From Papaver somniferum (Eukaryota; Streptophyta; Magnoliopsida; Ranunculales; Papaveraceae), in contig NC_039365.1 in assembly GCF_003573695.1 (NCBI RefSeq), forward strand, positions 83,431,089 through 83,495,088: a stretch of DNA of 64,000 nucleotides, in the 5' to 3' direction. Position 1 is the stretch's first letter. Each line of letters begins with the position of its first letter. The notes under the pieces were generated by a model. The model was not told where the DNA came from. It saw only the letters and a program-made list of their open reading frames with translations, and did no database searches. Positions 33,721-46,573 of this stretch are shown here, in pieces. Position numbers and translations under genes: made by a program.

Positions 33721-35090
33721 ATTTGCATGTTATTGGTTGCATCTATACATCGTTGTCATTCTTCATTCAATTCAATATTTTTTTCTAAAATTTCCCTTCA
33801 GTGTAAAATAATCATACATCATTTGACCATTGTGCAACTTTCGATTATGCTTAAGTCTTTAGTAAGTTTGTACTTCCTTAGGCACAGGTGGATGAATCAT
33901 ACCTCTACGATCCTCCAGTTCTAATAATCGTTAGAGTATAAGAGCTTCGTATCCCTCATCACTCGGATTAATCAAAATTAATTCCATAAGTTGCTCTCAA
34001 ATACCCATGCAAGGCTCATTGTACCCTTACAATAATAAATTTCAATTCAATTCACTGCATTCAAAGTCCAACACTATAACTATTGATCACTAATACTTCA
34101 TACAACTAGTGATAACCATGGGATTTTAACTAGTTCTATGTTCCAATGACTAATCTGATTGTATATAATATAACTGTTTCAATATAAGATCAGAATATCA
34201 TGACTATTGAAGAAAATTAAATTTGAAACCCTACAACTAGAATAACTAACCTTTGGTTCGTTTGAGGATGGAATTAAAAAATTGAAAGATGCAATAGAAC
34301 CAAATTTAAGAGAAAGAATCATTTTTAACGTCAAGCAAAAATTTCATTTGGAACACCTTCAGGATCAAAAGGGGATAATTTTGCTTATTTTCTCTGAATG
34401 AGATAAAGATGAGAAGAGAAGAAGAAATGAGGACAAACACATGTATTTTTTGCTAGTTCATAAAACCCAATGTAGTCAATCTCGGTTAAGATAGCCGAGA
34501 TCTCACCGGAAATTCCGGTTTCGGCCCTTAAGGTATCAGAATGCTTAATTCCGCTGAGACGGAATTTGGCCGAAATTTTTGGTTGAATCTTGGCTGACTC
34601 GGCCGGAAATCTTGGTTGAAGTTTTTAAAATTCGTATGGATCTAGAGTTTATTATTATTATGAATGAAGACTTGTTTCTATTTTAAAAAATTGGTGGTAT
34701 TTTTATGTGTGAAAAACGTTTGAAAAATACTTGATAGTGGGAATTAAGTGTTTGACCCTCCCCTCACTCTCTCTTACTCAAATGGCTTTTGCCTTAAAAC
34801 TCAATTTTAAAAGAATTATCTCATTTTATTGAAATGACCCTTAAAAAAGAAGGAGGGTCATTTGGGTAAAGATGTTTCATGATGTTATCAAATGATAAAC
34901 TATATCCTTTAAGGGTATAATCGTCATGCCAACTTAAACATAACATGTCTCACAAATCATACGTAAGAATTCGACAAATTTTATATATTTGGAAAGCTTT
35001 TTGAAAGACCTGCACAACGAGCGTAAATACAACTATCAAATTTTCATTTAATAAATTTTTTTATTCTCTAAATAATTTTTAAAATTTTCT
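33721..35090. other. Intergenic, possibly 5' remains of the Harbinger-like element
   Basis: No protein domain is seen. A GC-richer block at 34480-34640 repeats words such as CGGAAATT, TTCGGCC and CTTGGTTGAA and may be old transposon DNA. The rest is AT-rich. Confidence 0.35.
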
Positions 35091-35310
35091 TCATAGTTTA
35101 TAGTGTGCAATAATATGCACACTGATTTTATGTGCAGGAAATGTACACACTGATTTTTGTACATAATTTTTAAAATTTTCTTCATATTTTATAGTGTGCA
35201 GGATATATGCACACTGATTTTTCTAAATATTTTTTTAAATTTTCTTCATATTTTATAGTGTGCAGGCAATATGCACACTGATTTTATGTGCAGGCAATAT
35301 GCACACGGGC
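35091..35310. repeat. Short tandem repeat, about 80-bp unit
   Basis: Three imperfect copies of a unit with TTTTCTTCATATTTTATAGT, GTGCAGG and ATATGCACACTGATTTT. The GTGCA / TGCAC words make small inverted repeats within each unit. Confidence 0.65.
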
Positions 35311-35397
35311 TATTTTGTTAATCCTATTTCCTTTAATATTCCAGGGCCACTGAAATAATTTGCAAATTTATTAAATAACCATGAGACCAAAAGTGTA

Positions 35398-35662
35398 AGA
35401 CCCATAATTTCCAAGATTATAAGAATAAATTTCTTTACCTGATATACATATTATATATATAAAATTCGAAAACGAAGTTTCCGTAGTTACTCCGAGATTT
35501 CACCCAGAACCTCCTCGAAGTAAAGATGTCCTAGTGTCAAGCCGAAAATACAGAATTAACTACATTGATAGAACCTCAGTTTCCGTTTTAAATAGCCCAG
35601 CCAAGTAGTAGTTGTTTAAAAGCCATAGCACATCATTTCCCGGTTGGCCTCTCTCCTCCTCC
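35398..35662 (+). other. Possible LTR start, cut by a MITE
   Basis: TGTAAGACCCATAATTTCCA at 35398 resembles the 5' end of chromovirus-type LTRs. A CT-rich stretch like a transcribed leader follows and is interrupted by the MITE at 35663. I could not find the matching LTR end, so this is a weak call. Confidence 0.25.
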
Positions 35663-36395
35663 TAGGGCTGAACATGGTGTCGGTTAACCGTTGGAAACCG
35701 ACCGAACCAGACCAATAAGCAAGAAACCGAACCAAACCATTTAGATTTGAATTGGTCTGGTAAAAAATGTTGAAAAACCGACATTACTGGTTTGGTTTTG
35801 GTTTGACCTGAAAACCGAACCAAAAACCATTGGGGAACCGATTAATTTTTAAACTTAATTTCTACCATCGATTTAAAAGTATTAGATTCTACCCATTAAT
35901 TTAGAGGATAAATAGAAACCCTAAATTTAATATTTCATTATGATACTCTCCCTCTTTCTCTTTCTCCTTCTCTCAGCCGCCTCCTTTCTCCACCCCCAAC
36001 TACAGCTGCTGCTACTCGACTTTTTTCTTCCCGTCTTCCTTCTTTTTTATTTGTCAATATCTAAATTAAGATATATTATATATCTTCATTTGATCTCTAG
36101 AATTAGAGTAAGCTTTAACTATTCTTGATTTTTTTTTTGTCTGTATATTTGTGTAAACCAATACTATCGGCAACTACGATTTTTTTATCTGTAAATTTGT
36201 GTATTTTTTTTTTGGTTTGACATAATTATTGGTTAACCAAAAACCACTGGGACAAACCGAAACCAACTGGAACCATTTGGAAACCGAACCAATGGTTAAT
36301 GGATTGGTTTGGTTTAGATTTTTAGAAACCAATAATATTGGTTTCGGTTTTGGTTTGGCTAGAAACTGAACCAAAACCGACCATGAACAGCCCTA
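35663..36395. mobile_element. hAT-like MITE, 733 bp
   Basis: Terminal inverted repeats TAGGGCTGAACATGG... and its inverse ...CATGAACAGCCCTA are flanked by perfect 8-bp duplications CCTCCTCC (35655-35662 and 36396-36403), the length typical of hAT elements. The subterminal zones on both sides are dense in AACCG, AACCAAACC and GGTTTGGTT words. No transposase is encoded; the frames at 35940 and 36174 are chance. Confidence 0.88.
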
Positions 36396-38980
36396 CCTCC
36401 TCCCTCGTTTCTCTCTCATTGCTGAAACAATGTTTCTTTTCTGAAAAAACCCAAAAAATTTCTACTTTTCCACCATGGAAGAGTAATTCTAGGCAACCCT
36501 TTGAGTGATTAATGGGTCACGAGCTATGAGGAGCGGATTTGAAGGTTTGATAATCATAGATGTGATGAATTTTTAGGTTTTGTCTAAATTATTTCTACCT
36601 TTTCTGCTTTACTGTTATTTTATCTTCAGTCCAGATTGAGATTGCAGGCTGTGGTTCTCAATAACACAGGTATTCCTTTCGGATTGTCGTTCTTGTTTGG
36701 GTTTTGATTGAATCTCTTTCTCCTTTCTAGGTTGTTGAGGGTATTGTTGTATTAGATACATCAACAACATGGGAACTGAGTTTTTCCTTTCAAATCTCAT
36801 TTAGTTATTTGTTTTTGTATTGCTTTGAAGTACTGAGCTCTCATGCTTCTTCTCTTCCTATTAGGTTGTTTTTTTTTGTATTGTTGTTTTAGATACTATA
36901 ACAACGGGGGTTTGGAAGTTTGCATCTTCTTTATACTGATACCCTCTAGCTTGCGTTTTTTTTTTTTAAATTTGGTGTGTCCCAGAATTTGATCGTTTAA
37001 TAAGTTGTTTGTTCCCCAATGATGATTGGGTTTGTGGATTTGTGTTTAGAAATCCGTTTGTTTGCTCCAATATCCTTGCGTTGTTTGGGTTTGGTTAATC
37101 CTTTTCTTGTTTCCATAGTCTAGTGTTAATGTCCATCTATGGCTTAAATCTTGGATTTTTATCCAAGTGAATGGATCTTAATAACGTTGTTGTACCCCAA
37201 TGGTGATTGGGTTTGTGATCTTGTGCTTGTCAGTTCAACTATCATGTCTTTGCATCCAAGTATTGAATTGGTTTGGCTTCTTTCCCATATTAGTGGTGCC
37301 TTTAGAGTGTTTGATGATAGTCCTGATCTAGATGTTGTTGCTGGTAGACCTAAATCCCAGTGTTTGATTGGGTTCTCCTATTTTCTTCTAATAGTCCTTG
37401 TTTGGATGTCCCTTTTCTTACAAAAAAACTAATTTCAGTTTAATCCTTTGATTTAAAAACCAATATAATTCCATTTTTGGCTCATTTTCTTCTCTTTGTT
37501 TTGTTAAGCTCTTAAGCCATTGTTTTTTTAAAAGTTATTGAAGAGATTTGTGATCTTCAGTATTTTTAGGGATGATAATCTCTGTTCAAGTGTATGTGCA
37601 CTCGTTCAATTGTTAAAGAAAAATCTTAAAACCAGTCTAATTCCATTTGGTGTTTTTTATGAAACAAGAGTATGTGCACTTGTTTAAAGGAAGAAACCAT
37701 TAAAATGTAAATCATAATTTATCTGTCACTGTCCATAGATTAGTTGGGTCTTCTGCCATGGAGAAACATTTGTGCTTCTTTAGGAAATTCTTTAAAAAAA
37801 AGTAGTTGATATGGGAATTTTCCAAGTATACATGCTCTTTATCCTTTATTTCTTGAGTTTTTTATCTTCCTGGTTGTCTTTGAATTGATGGGTATTTCCT
37901 TAGATACCTTAGTGTATGGAATCCGTCGTTCTATCTAAGCATTTTTCTCCTTTGGACTCTAAGAAGGATGGTTTGATAACCTATAAATGTGGTCCTTGGC
38001 TCTCTCCTTGTAGGCTTGTTTGTTAAATTCAGTGATGGTTGGATTATATGTCAAGAGAGTTGTGTGAGTTTAATTAGAGCTTCTCTCTGGTTACATGGAG
38101 GATTATTTGAAAGATTATTGGAGTGTATTTTGTCATCTTATCTCTGTTAATTGTTGGTGTTATTGGTTCGCAGTCTGACATCTCTGTTTCGGGCTACTGT
38201 ATTCTTAAGTGTATTCCCTTTCAATTTCTAGGCTAATTAGGGATTGATTTATCCCGATATTTTCTTATTCCTTTTTGGGTTTAAATAGAACCATTCATAT
38301 TTTGTACGTAGAGCTAGTTTCAAATACATATTTTCTCTTTTCGTTTTTTTTTTCTTCTACATTAAAGTCTATAATAATTAGTTTATCGTTTTTATTTGAA
38401 GTTTGAGAATTTAAAAGTAGTTGAATAATTTCATCACATATATGACTGCCATAAACCTAACATCTAAACCTCCGCTCCTCTGATCCGATAAAACTCAAAG
38501 GTAAGCCGTTTCTCTTTCTTTGATTTCAATCCTACAAGTATCTATTCTTTTTTTTATCTCTTCTTTTCCTGATATCCTATTTCTCCTCGTAAAATATTTC
38601 TTCCGTTTGTGGTTCCACTAATCAGAGACTATCACAGCTAGGTTTGTGTAGTGGCTACACAGGGGACGGTTCTCACTCTCTTGTCTTTTTCAACTTTTAA
38701 TTTTTTTTGTAGTTTCTCTTTTTGTTGCTTGGTTCCTAGGCATTTTTTGCAGGTTCACTAGTTTGGTTCCTGCAATTTCTCAATTTGCTTCCTTTAAATG
38801 TCTTTAAGAGTGTAAGTAAAAATTTATATGCTTGCTTAACTGTTTAGTTTAGATAAACTGATTAGATTATTTGCTAGACACACATTTGCTGCCGGTGGCA
38901 CTCAAAAATTCATGTTATTTCTCTTTAGCTTGACATACAAACTGCTGATAATTTTGAAATTCTAACTTTCCTTTAAACCA
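36396..38980. other. Intergenic, T-rich on the plus strand, no gene recognised
   Basis: It has repeated motifs such as CCCCAATG.TGATTGGGTTTGTG (near 37015 and 37195) and GTTGTATTAGATAC / GTTGTTTTAGATAC (near 36742 and 36881). The base composition would suit an intron or untranslated retroelement DNA. The 93-codon frame at 37151 has no known domain. The LINE begins at the right edge. Confidence 0.4.
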
Positions 38981-41900
38981 TGAAATACTTGCATGGAACA
39001 CACGAGTGTGTGGCCAGAAAAAAACTCAACAACATTTTCATTCTATTCTAAATTTTGAAAAACCAGATGTTTTGTTTTTGTCTGAAACTAAGTCTCAAAG
39101 GAGCTTAATGAGAAACATTCTGAACTATTTCCCAAACACCCATATTGTAGACTCAGATGGAATAGCTGGGGGACTAGCAATTGCATGGGTGGATGGCCAT
39201 TTTGAAGTGGTTCAATGGAACCTTAACATGATTAACATCTTTGTTAAAAACAATTTTCACTCACAGGAGTGGTTACTTACTTGTTTTTATGGAGCACCTA
39301 AACACGAGAATAAATTAGGAGTTATGGGTTACTTAGACATAGCTCAAAGGGTTAACCTTATTAAGATGCCTTGGTTAGTAATAGGAGACCTAAACATAAT
39401 TTTCAACAGTGAGGAAAAACAAGGGGGTCTTCCCTTTAATAGGAAAAAGGTGGAATCAGTCTTGAATCTAATTCAAAGAACTGGATTGGAAGATTTAGGA
39501 TTTAAGGGAAACATTTTTACCTGGAATAACAAAAGGGATGGTACTGCTAACATTAAACAGAGGCTTGATAGAGCTATGGAAAATGCAGAATGGAATATTG
39601 AATTCCAGGAAGCATCTCTTCAAAATTTGTTGGCTATAGATTCTGATCATGGACCTATATGTCTATCCATAAAATCCAATGAGGTACACTTAAGTCCAAC
39701 ATTTAAATTCTATGATACTTGGATAAAGGAAGATTCATGCTTACAAGTCATAAAGAACTCTTGGAATCAGGAAATAACAATTAATCCAGATGTAGATCTC
39801 CTAAACAATATTACAACTCTATGAGAAAATTTAGGCATTTGAAAAAGAGATGTGTTTGGAAAGCCAAACAAAAAAAATGAAAAACCTCTTAAAGATAATA
39901 GAAAACTTGGAGTCTAAAAATCATGGTGACTCTAACATTAGATTGATTAACAAAAAACTTATAGAACTGGAAACTATGTATGACACACGAGAAGAGATTG
40001 CTAACCAGCAATCTAGAAACAATACTATAGCTTTAGGGGAAAGAAACACAAAATTCTTTCATGTCACAACTCTGAAAAGAAGAAAGAGAAATAATATAGA
40101 CTGTATTCAGGATAGTCAAAACAAAGTAGTCTCCTCTAGAACTGAAATAGAAGAAGTATTAACATCATATTTCTCGGATCTTTTTAATGAAACCTCTTTG
40201 AATTCTGAAACTGAAATTTTTTCCCACTTAAAGCCTAGCATATCTTTAGAAGAAAACAAAACACTAATAGAAATCCCCTCATCAGAGGAGATTTGGGATG
40301 TAGCTAAAACACTGAAGTCCAATAAAGCACCAGAGCTTGATGGGTTTCCTGTTAGTTTCTTTAAACATAACTGGGAAACAGTTGGCCCTCAGCTGGTGGC
40401 GGTTCTTCAAGACTTTTTCAAGACTAGAAAACTTAACCCAAACCTAAACAAGACATTCTTATTTCTTATTCCAAAAATTAAGAACCCTAAAAATCCAGCT
40501 GACTTTAGGCCAATTGGATTATGCAATACTCCTTACAAGGTAATTGCTAAGCTAATGGCAAACATATTCAAAAAAATCCTGGAAAAAATTATTTCACCTC
40601 TCCAATCTGCCTTCCTTTGTTCTAGGCAGATTTCCGATAACATCATTGTTGCTCATGAAGTTGTGCATTCCATGAAAACGAGCAAAAAGAAAACTGGGAA
40701 CATAGGCCTGAAAATCAATATGTCGAAGGCTTTTGATAGGGTTAACTGGAACTTTTTGATAAAAACTTTAACAGCTTTTGGCTTCTCCAAAGAATGGTGT
40801 GAGTTAATCTCCCAATGTGTCTCTTCTTCTTCCATTGCAGTTCTTCTTAATGGTAATCCCTGTCAAGAATTCAGTCCAACAAGAGGGATTAGACAAGGGG
40901 ATCCTTTATCCCCTTATCTATTCATCTTATGCATGGAGGTTCTTTCTCGATTACTTAGTCACCTAGAAACTTTTAAAAAAGTTCAAGGAATAAAATTAAC
41001 ACCAAAATCAACACATATATCACACTTATTTTTCGCTGATGATCTTCACCTGTTTACTAAGGCAGACTTAGGTAGTTGTAAAAATCTGCTGGATGCTATC
41101 AACATCTTCAGTAAAGCATCATGACAAGTCCATTAATTTTTCTAAATCAGGCCTGTTTTTTAGCAAAAAGGTACATAATAAACATCAAGGGATTATCTCT
41201 AGACTTATGGAAATAAAAAAAAAACAAAAATAATAAACATAAAGGACACACACTTAGGGGTATCACTGTTTATAGATAAATCCAAGTTAAAAGCTTTTGA
41301 TAGTATCATTGAAAAGATGGAACAAAGAATCAAGATTTGGCTAGGAAATTTTTTATCTCATCCTAGCAAAATAGTGTTTTACAAATCTGTAATGTCTAGC
41401 ATGCTTGTTTTTAGCATGGGTTGTTTTGTATTGCCCAAAATAATTACAAAGAGAATAAACGACATCCAAAGAGACTTCTAGTGGGGGAAACACTCCAACT
41501 CAAAAGGTATTTATATCAAATCTTTCGACTTTCTTTGCAAACCAGTAAGCCAGGGAGGGATAGGTTTCAAAGAAACAAATAAGGTTAACCAAGCAATGAT
41601 AAGCAGAATTGCTTGGAGACTGGTAGGTCATCCTGATGACCTATGGGACAAATTTTGAAAGGGATATACTTTAAAAAAACAGGAGCACTTCACTCCAAGA
41701 AGAAATCACAAGCTTCTTGGGTGTGGAAATGCATACTGCAGGGAATTGAACAGTCAAAAAATATAGCATATGGGAGGTTGGTGATGGTACCTCCATAAAT
41801 ATATGGGAAGATAAATGGCTACCTAATAGGGAAGAGACTCTTGCGAACTCTTTTCCAGATGGTAACCAAAATATAACACTTGTATCACAGTTAATTGACT

Positions 41901-42050
41901 GTGAAACAAAGAAGTGGAATATCACATTGTTAAACTCTGTGTTTGACACAATACTAGTCAAAGAAATCTTGAATATTAAGCTCTTCTTAACTGAGGCAGG
42001 AACATTGAAAAAGGATAAAATTAGATGGCTGCTTACCACCAATGGAGAAT
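38981..42050 (+). pseudogene. LINE ORF2, first part (endonuclease and reverse transcriptase)
   Basis: A degenerate start near ATGAAATACTTG (38981) is one base out of frame. The endonuclease follows (39006-39824: LFLSETKSQ, FYGAPKH, WLVIGDLNII, KGNIFTWNNKR, DSDHGPICL). After a stop at 39824 the reverse transcriptase frame runs 39850-41124, with LKSNKAPELDGFPVSFFK, FLIPKIKNPKNPADFRPIGL, LQSAFLCSRQISDNI, MSKAFDRVNW, GIRQGDPLSPYLF and the catalytic FADD (near 41035). Beyond 41124 several frames carry the thumb and connection region (VFYKSVMSSMLVFSMGCFVL, QGGIGFKETNKVNQAM). It ends at DKIRWLLTTNGE, where the LTR element is inserted. This is a plant L1-like element with no ORF1 seen, hence 5'-truncated. 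It is inactive through shifts and stops. Confidence 0.88.
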
Positions 42051-44522
42051 TGGGTGCGCATTGTCTACGCAGCAAATTAATTACACCTTTCCACACAATT
42101 AACTGGTAATATAATGGCAAGGAGTTCATTCCCACGAAGAGCAGGGAGTTTCTAGATGTTAAAAAGTAACTGAAAGGGGGATTTTTAGATTTTAATAAAA
42201 GTAACTAATAAAACGAAAATAATAAATATTGATCTAAATTAATAAGGAGAAATATGATTAGGGAATCATTCGCCGTCACTGAACCGAAGCTTAATTAAAT
42301 GAAATTTATCTCTTATTTAATTTATATTGTTACCAACCGTAGAATAGCAATAAGCTCTGCTATCCCCCATATTTCTACTGCCACTAGATACGGAAGCGCT
42401 CGACTACCAGATTCTATCTAACCAACCCACCAAGAATAAGCTCTCAAGATGTAAATTAGTCGGATGATTTACACTCTGTGAATCAGGTTGATCCTATCAT
42501 CAGACGCATAAGCTCGGTCTGCTTACTAGTGTTATCTTTACACACAATTGCTTAACAAAATCCCTTTGTTAGCTCTTGCGATATACTACTTGTGTAAAGA
42601 GTTGATGTGACAATTAAACATATCACACAACCCTGAACTAGTAGAAGAAATATTGATTGGTTAATTTAATTGATCATTTTAAATAACCCCTAAATATTTT
42701 TAGGCAATAAAAATAGTAAAGATAATCAACAATTAAATAAAACTTAAAATAAACATGGTTAAAGAAAATAATGCTTCATTGTTCAGGACTTTGAAATCAT
42801 CCCTAATCAATAAGAAGTTTAGCTACTCATAGCTAAATAGCATTGGCTAATAAATAAAGAAGGGAGAAAATAAAACTACTCCCTCTGTTTCTATCTTTCT
42901 CGCTAGAGTAAAATGTAATGGAAGAAGTGTAGTAAGATGAAATTTTCCACTGCCTTTTATATCCAGCGAACCCCCTCCACCGATCCATAAAACCCGCAGT
43001 GGGAACGAATCAGAACTCCTAACCGCCTCTGTCACCTTCTTCGCGGAAACCCCGCAAGTGATAAGTGTACCAAGTCAGTAACACAGGTTATCTTTTGGGA
43101 AACTAATTACTTCTGCTGGATGCGACTTGGAGTATATTAATAAGATGTACAAGCTTTTTCATTGGACCAAGACGTAGTGGGACCTTTGTGAATTGATGTG
43201 CCTTCTTTTAACTTCAAATGTACGTACAGCTTGATGTTTAGTGATACAACAAATCACTTTCTCCAAAACATGCAGCCCCACCACTGTTTCTTTGTCTCCC
43301 ATTTACGTGATAATTTAACAAAAAGAAAACATTTTCTTTTTGTAATTGACCCCACTTGATTGAGATGGAGAGAAAAATCAGTCACTCTTTCTTCTGTTAC
43401 ACCACGTGATATTGGAAGTTGAATGAGCCCCACGTCAGCACCAACAGCAACAAACCATCTTCCCTGCCATGATCGTCAACCCGAGTTTCCAACAGTAGCA
43501 GTGTCTCTCTGAACTTCAAATCGACCTCCATTACTGATAATGGTAGCACCAATAGATCACCAAGCTCCAGCTCGTTTAACTTCATGACAGCAGCAACACA
43601 AACTTGTGTCATCTCCTCGCCATAAATGCCAATGGCTCCTCGATCATCAGCAACGATCGTAGCTCCATCATAACAACTCATTCTCTGGTTTCGTTCTATA
43701 TATATGTATACAACTTCTCCATCTCTGCCAAGCTCGATTCCATCTCTTTACTGACTTCGCAACCTGTAGTTTCTTCATCTCCAAGCTCGGATCAATGGCA
43801 GCAACCACTAATTCACTTACAAACTCGAGTATGATTGATTAATCGAAATCAGGCTAGTACCCATGCTTTCTGTCGTCCTCAGGAACCTAGTGATGTATTC
43901 AAATTCGAATATCTTTGTTGATCAAATCCATCACCATCGTGATTATCATGATGACCACCATTAAGAACAACTCATGTTCTTCATGTTCATAATGAGGAAG
44001 AAGAAGAGGTGCTCTGAGTAATAATCCAGGTGCCTTTAACAGTCTTTGAATCTTGACAGCCCCTTAAGTAAAAGACCAGACTTCCTTTAGCAATTCCCTT
44101 GAACCTGACTGCCTCTTAACCGGAAGGTGTCCGTAACATTCAGTTGAGATGCCAATAGCACTTGTCCTGTAAAATGACCATTTTGTCCTTATAGTCTTCC
44201 AAGTTCTTGTTTTTCTCATAACTTCTTCATACGAACTCCGAATGACTCCGTTCTTTCGTCATTTCCTTTGTCTTCTCGTCCTCTATAAAATGGAAAGTAG
44301 AAATGTTGTACTTGAACGAGTTCCACTTGGTATTTGGACCTTCTTCACTTGTAGCTAGCTTCTTTTATTGCACAATTAAGCACATATTCACTTCTTTTTG
44401 GATGATTCACCTAAGAAAACACAAATAAGAGAAAACAAGCGTAACATACAATAATTTGCAAGAAAACCAACAAATACTAGCATGGAATTGACACCAAATA
44501 TATGTGAAATATGCACTTATCA
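42051..44522 (-). repeat. 3' LTR of the minus-strand element
   Basis: It aligns over its whole length with 48326-50791 at high identity by eye. On the minus strand it follows ACTAGCAAAAGCCT, a poor polypurine tract. The small open frames in it (42847-43035, 43397-43681) recur in the other LTR and are not genes. Confidence 0.88.
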
Positions 44523-46573
44523 AGGCTTTTGCTAGTTCTCGAGCAAACTATCTAACCTAAAATAAAATAAATCTCTGTCGTTGAGGACCCGGTTGCACTT
44601 AGCATGTGCAACAAGCCTTTAAACCCCTAGGTGTCCCTAGTGGACGAGTTATAGTCTCGTGAGGGCTTACGAGAGGTATACCCACAAAACCAACTCCAAC
44701 TTCAAAGCGTTCCAGCATCCCAAGCATCCAAAGAGCTATGAGGACATAGAGTTTATGCATGCTAGTAATAAGAAGTTAGAAATACCAAAGAACATATTCT
44801 CATTCTTAAATGTTGAGTGAGAAATAACCACACCATAATGAGAGAACGCATGTTTGAGAGCGACCAATAAGCATTTCGCCTCGACTTCTGCCTCACTTAA
44901 AAGGATTTTATGATAATTGCACTCAATAAGACGGCTTTTTTATGGGTCTCACATGTGTGCGGGTAGGAATGAAGAGAGAAATCCTACACACGTTGAATGG
45001 TGGGAAGGAAACCTTCCGAATTATTTCTGGAGATCCCACAAAATCGTGGGAAATAAAAGACTTTTTTCTGATGATCTCTAGGAAATGAAATCAACCACTA
45101 TATAAAGGATGAGAGTATTTACCACCTTCACATCTGATCGGCAGTGACGAAAGCACCACTCTCACAGCGTCCAATAAAAACGTCTTCCTTCGGCTCGTCT
45201 TTTTCATCTTCGGTCTTCGACTTCGGCTTCAATTGGTGATGATAAACCTTTGAACTTCATAAAACTTTGACAATTTATAATTCTTTTCCTCTATTTCCTT
45301 GTTGCTTGAAACTTCTTTATAGATTTTTCTTCCACATGGCTTTATTGATAAAATAACAACCTAAATGTAAATCTTTTTGTATTTTTCTTTTTTTTTTCTT
45401 TTTCATTTTCTTTTTCTTTTTGTATTTTTATATTTTTGTTATTATTAAAAAGACTGCAACTACAAAAAATAATGATGAAATTAAAATTAACATGGCCATG
45501 GAAGAAATACTTTACCACTTGAATCTTCACAACTTGTAATGTCTTCGTATCATAACTTCAATAACTCTCATCTTTTGATTTTCTTTTCTCTTGTAAATAA
45601 GTCTTCCACTTGGATATAGAATTATGCTCATTATATGTAAGTCTTCAACATGTATATAGAAATCTGCTCATTGTATGTTGCTTCACTTGGATATGAAATT
45701 TTCTCTTCCTTGTATTGTTGCTTATAGACCTTAAACCGTCTTCAAATTTTCTTGTAGATTTTGATGTCGCTCCTTTGTTGCTGATGATGTGTTTCTATGG
45801 ACCTGATGTTGGCGAGAGAGAGAATGGTGCTAACTGCAAATCAAACTACAAGAAGGTGGTTTTCATCTATAGATGTCACCCTCATGATTGACAAAATTAG
45901 CACTCAAGAGATCAAAAATAGTGCTGAAAAATGGTGTGGAGTTGGGTAGCTCACCATTCTACCCGGAATTAGCGTACGGTGACACACACTCAAAAATAAC
46001 AGTTTTTTAGTCAACTACAAATAATTGAAGGTCTGGTGCCTCTGTTGATATGAAAATAGGTAGTCTCCACTAATGATTGATTAACAACTCTAATAATGCA
46101 TTTCCCTCTGTACCTAATTTTCCACCGGCATGATTAAATCCATTATTTAACACTTTAACAAGCAAGAAATCCGAACGTGGTTCCCTAACACTTCCAAGTT
46201 CAATTATATCGGTCAGAATTCTCTATGTAAACATACCTAGAAGTATGCTAGTGACTCTAAAATCTCTACAAGTTGAACGGTTTTTTTTTTTGGTTTTTTT
46301 TTATGCAAATATTTACAAATTTTTTTTGAAAAAAATCGACTCAAAAAGGTTAAAAACTTTATATGCAAAATACTGAAAACACTACCCCACACTTGAACTT
46401 TACATTGTCCTCAATGTAATTGAGTCACCCAAAGTAAAATAAGGTGGGAAATAAAAATATGGTATGCAAAACTAAGAAAAATAAAATATAAAGATAGAAA
46501 TACAAAACCAGTGGGTTGCCTCCCGTTCAGCGCTTAGTTTAACGTCTTCAGCCCGACTTGACACTCTGTCAAA
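44523..46573 (-). other. 3' untranslated region of the minus-strand element
   Basis: It carries Athila/Tat hallmarks on the minus strand: the palindrome TTACATTG-AGGA-CAATGTAA (46400-46419), GGGAGGCAACCCACTGG (about 46507-46523) and AAACTAAGCGCTGAACGGG. A block near 44610-44690 (GGGTTTAAAGGC, CTATAACTCG) also occurs at 10670-10760 in the other element. No gene is seen. Confidence 0.65.

Noticed and set aside
37151..37432. 93-codon frame in the T-rich stretch before the LINE
   Set aside because: No domain and no clear exon signals; composition alone explains it.
42847..43681. Frames such as MTEAVRSSDSFPLRVLWIGG and the one at 43397-43681, with matching frames at 49116-49304 and 49665-49853
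   Set aside because: They occur at equal positions in the two LTRs of the minus-strand element and differ by stops.
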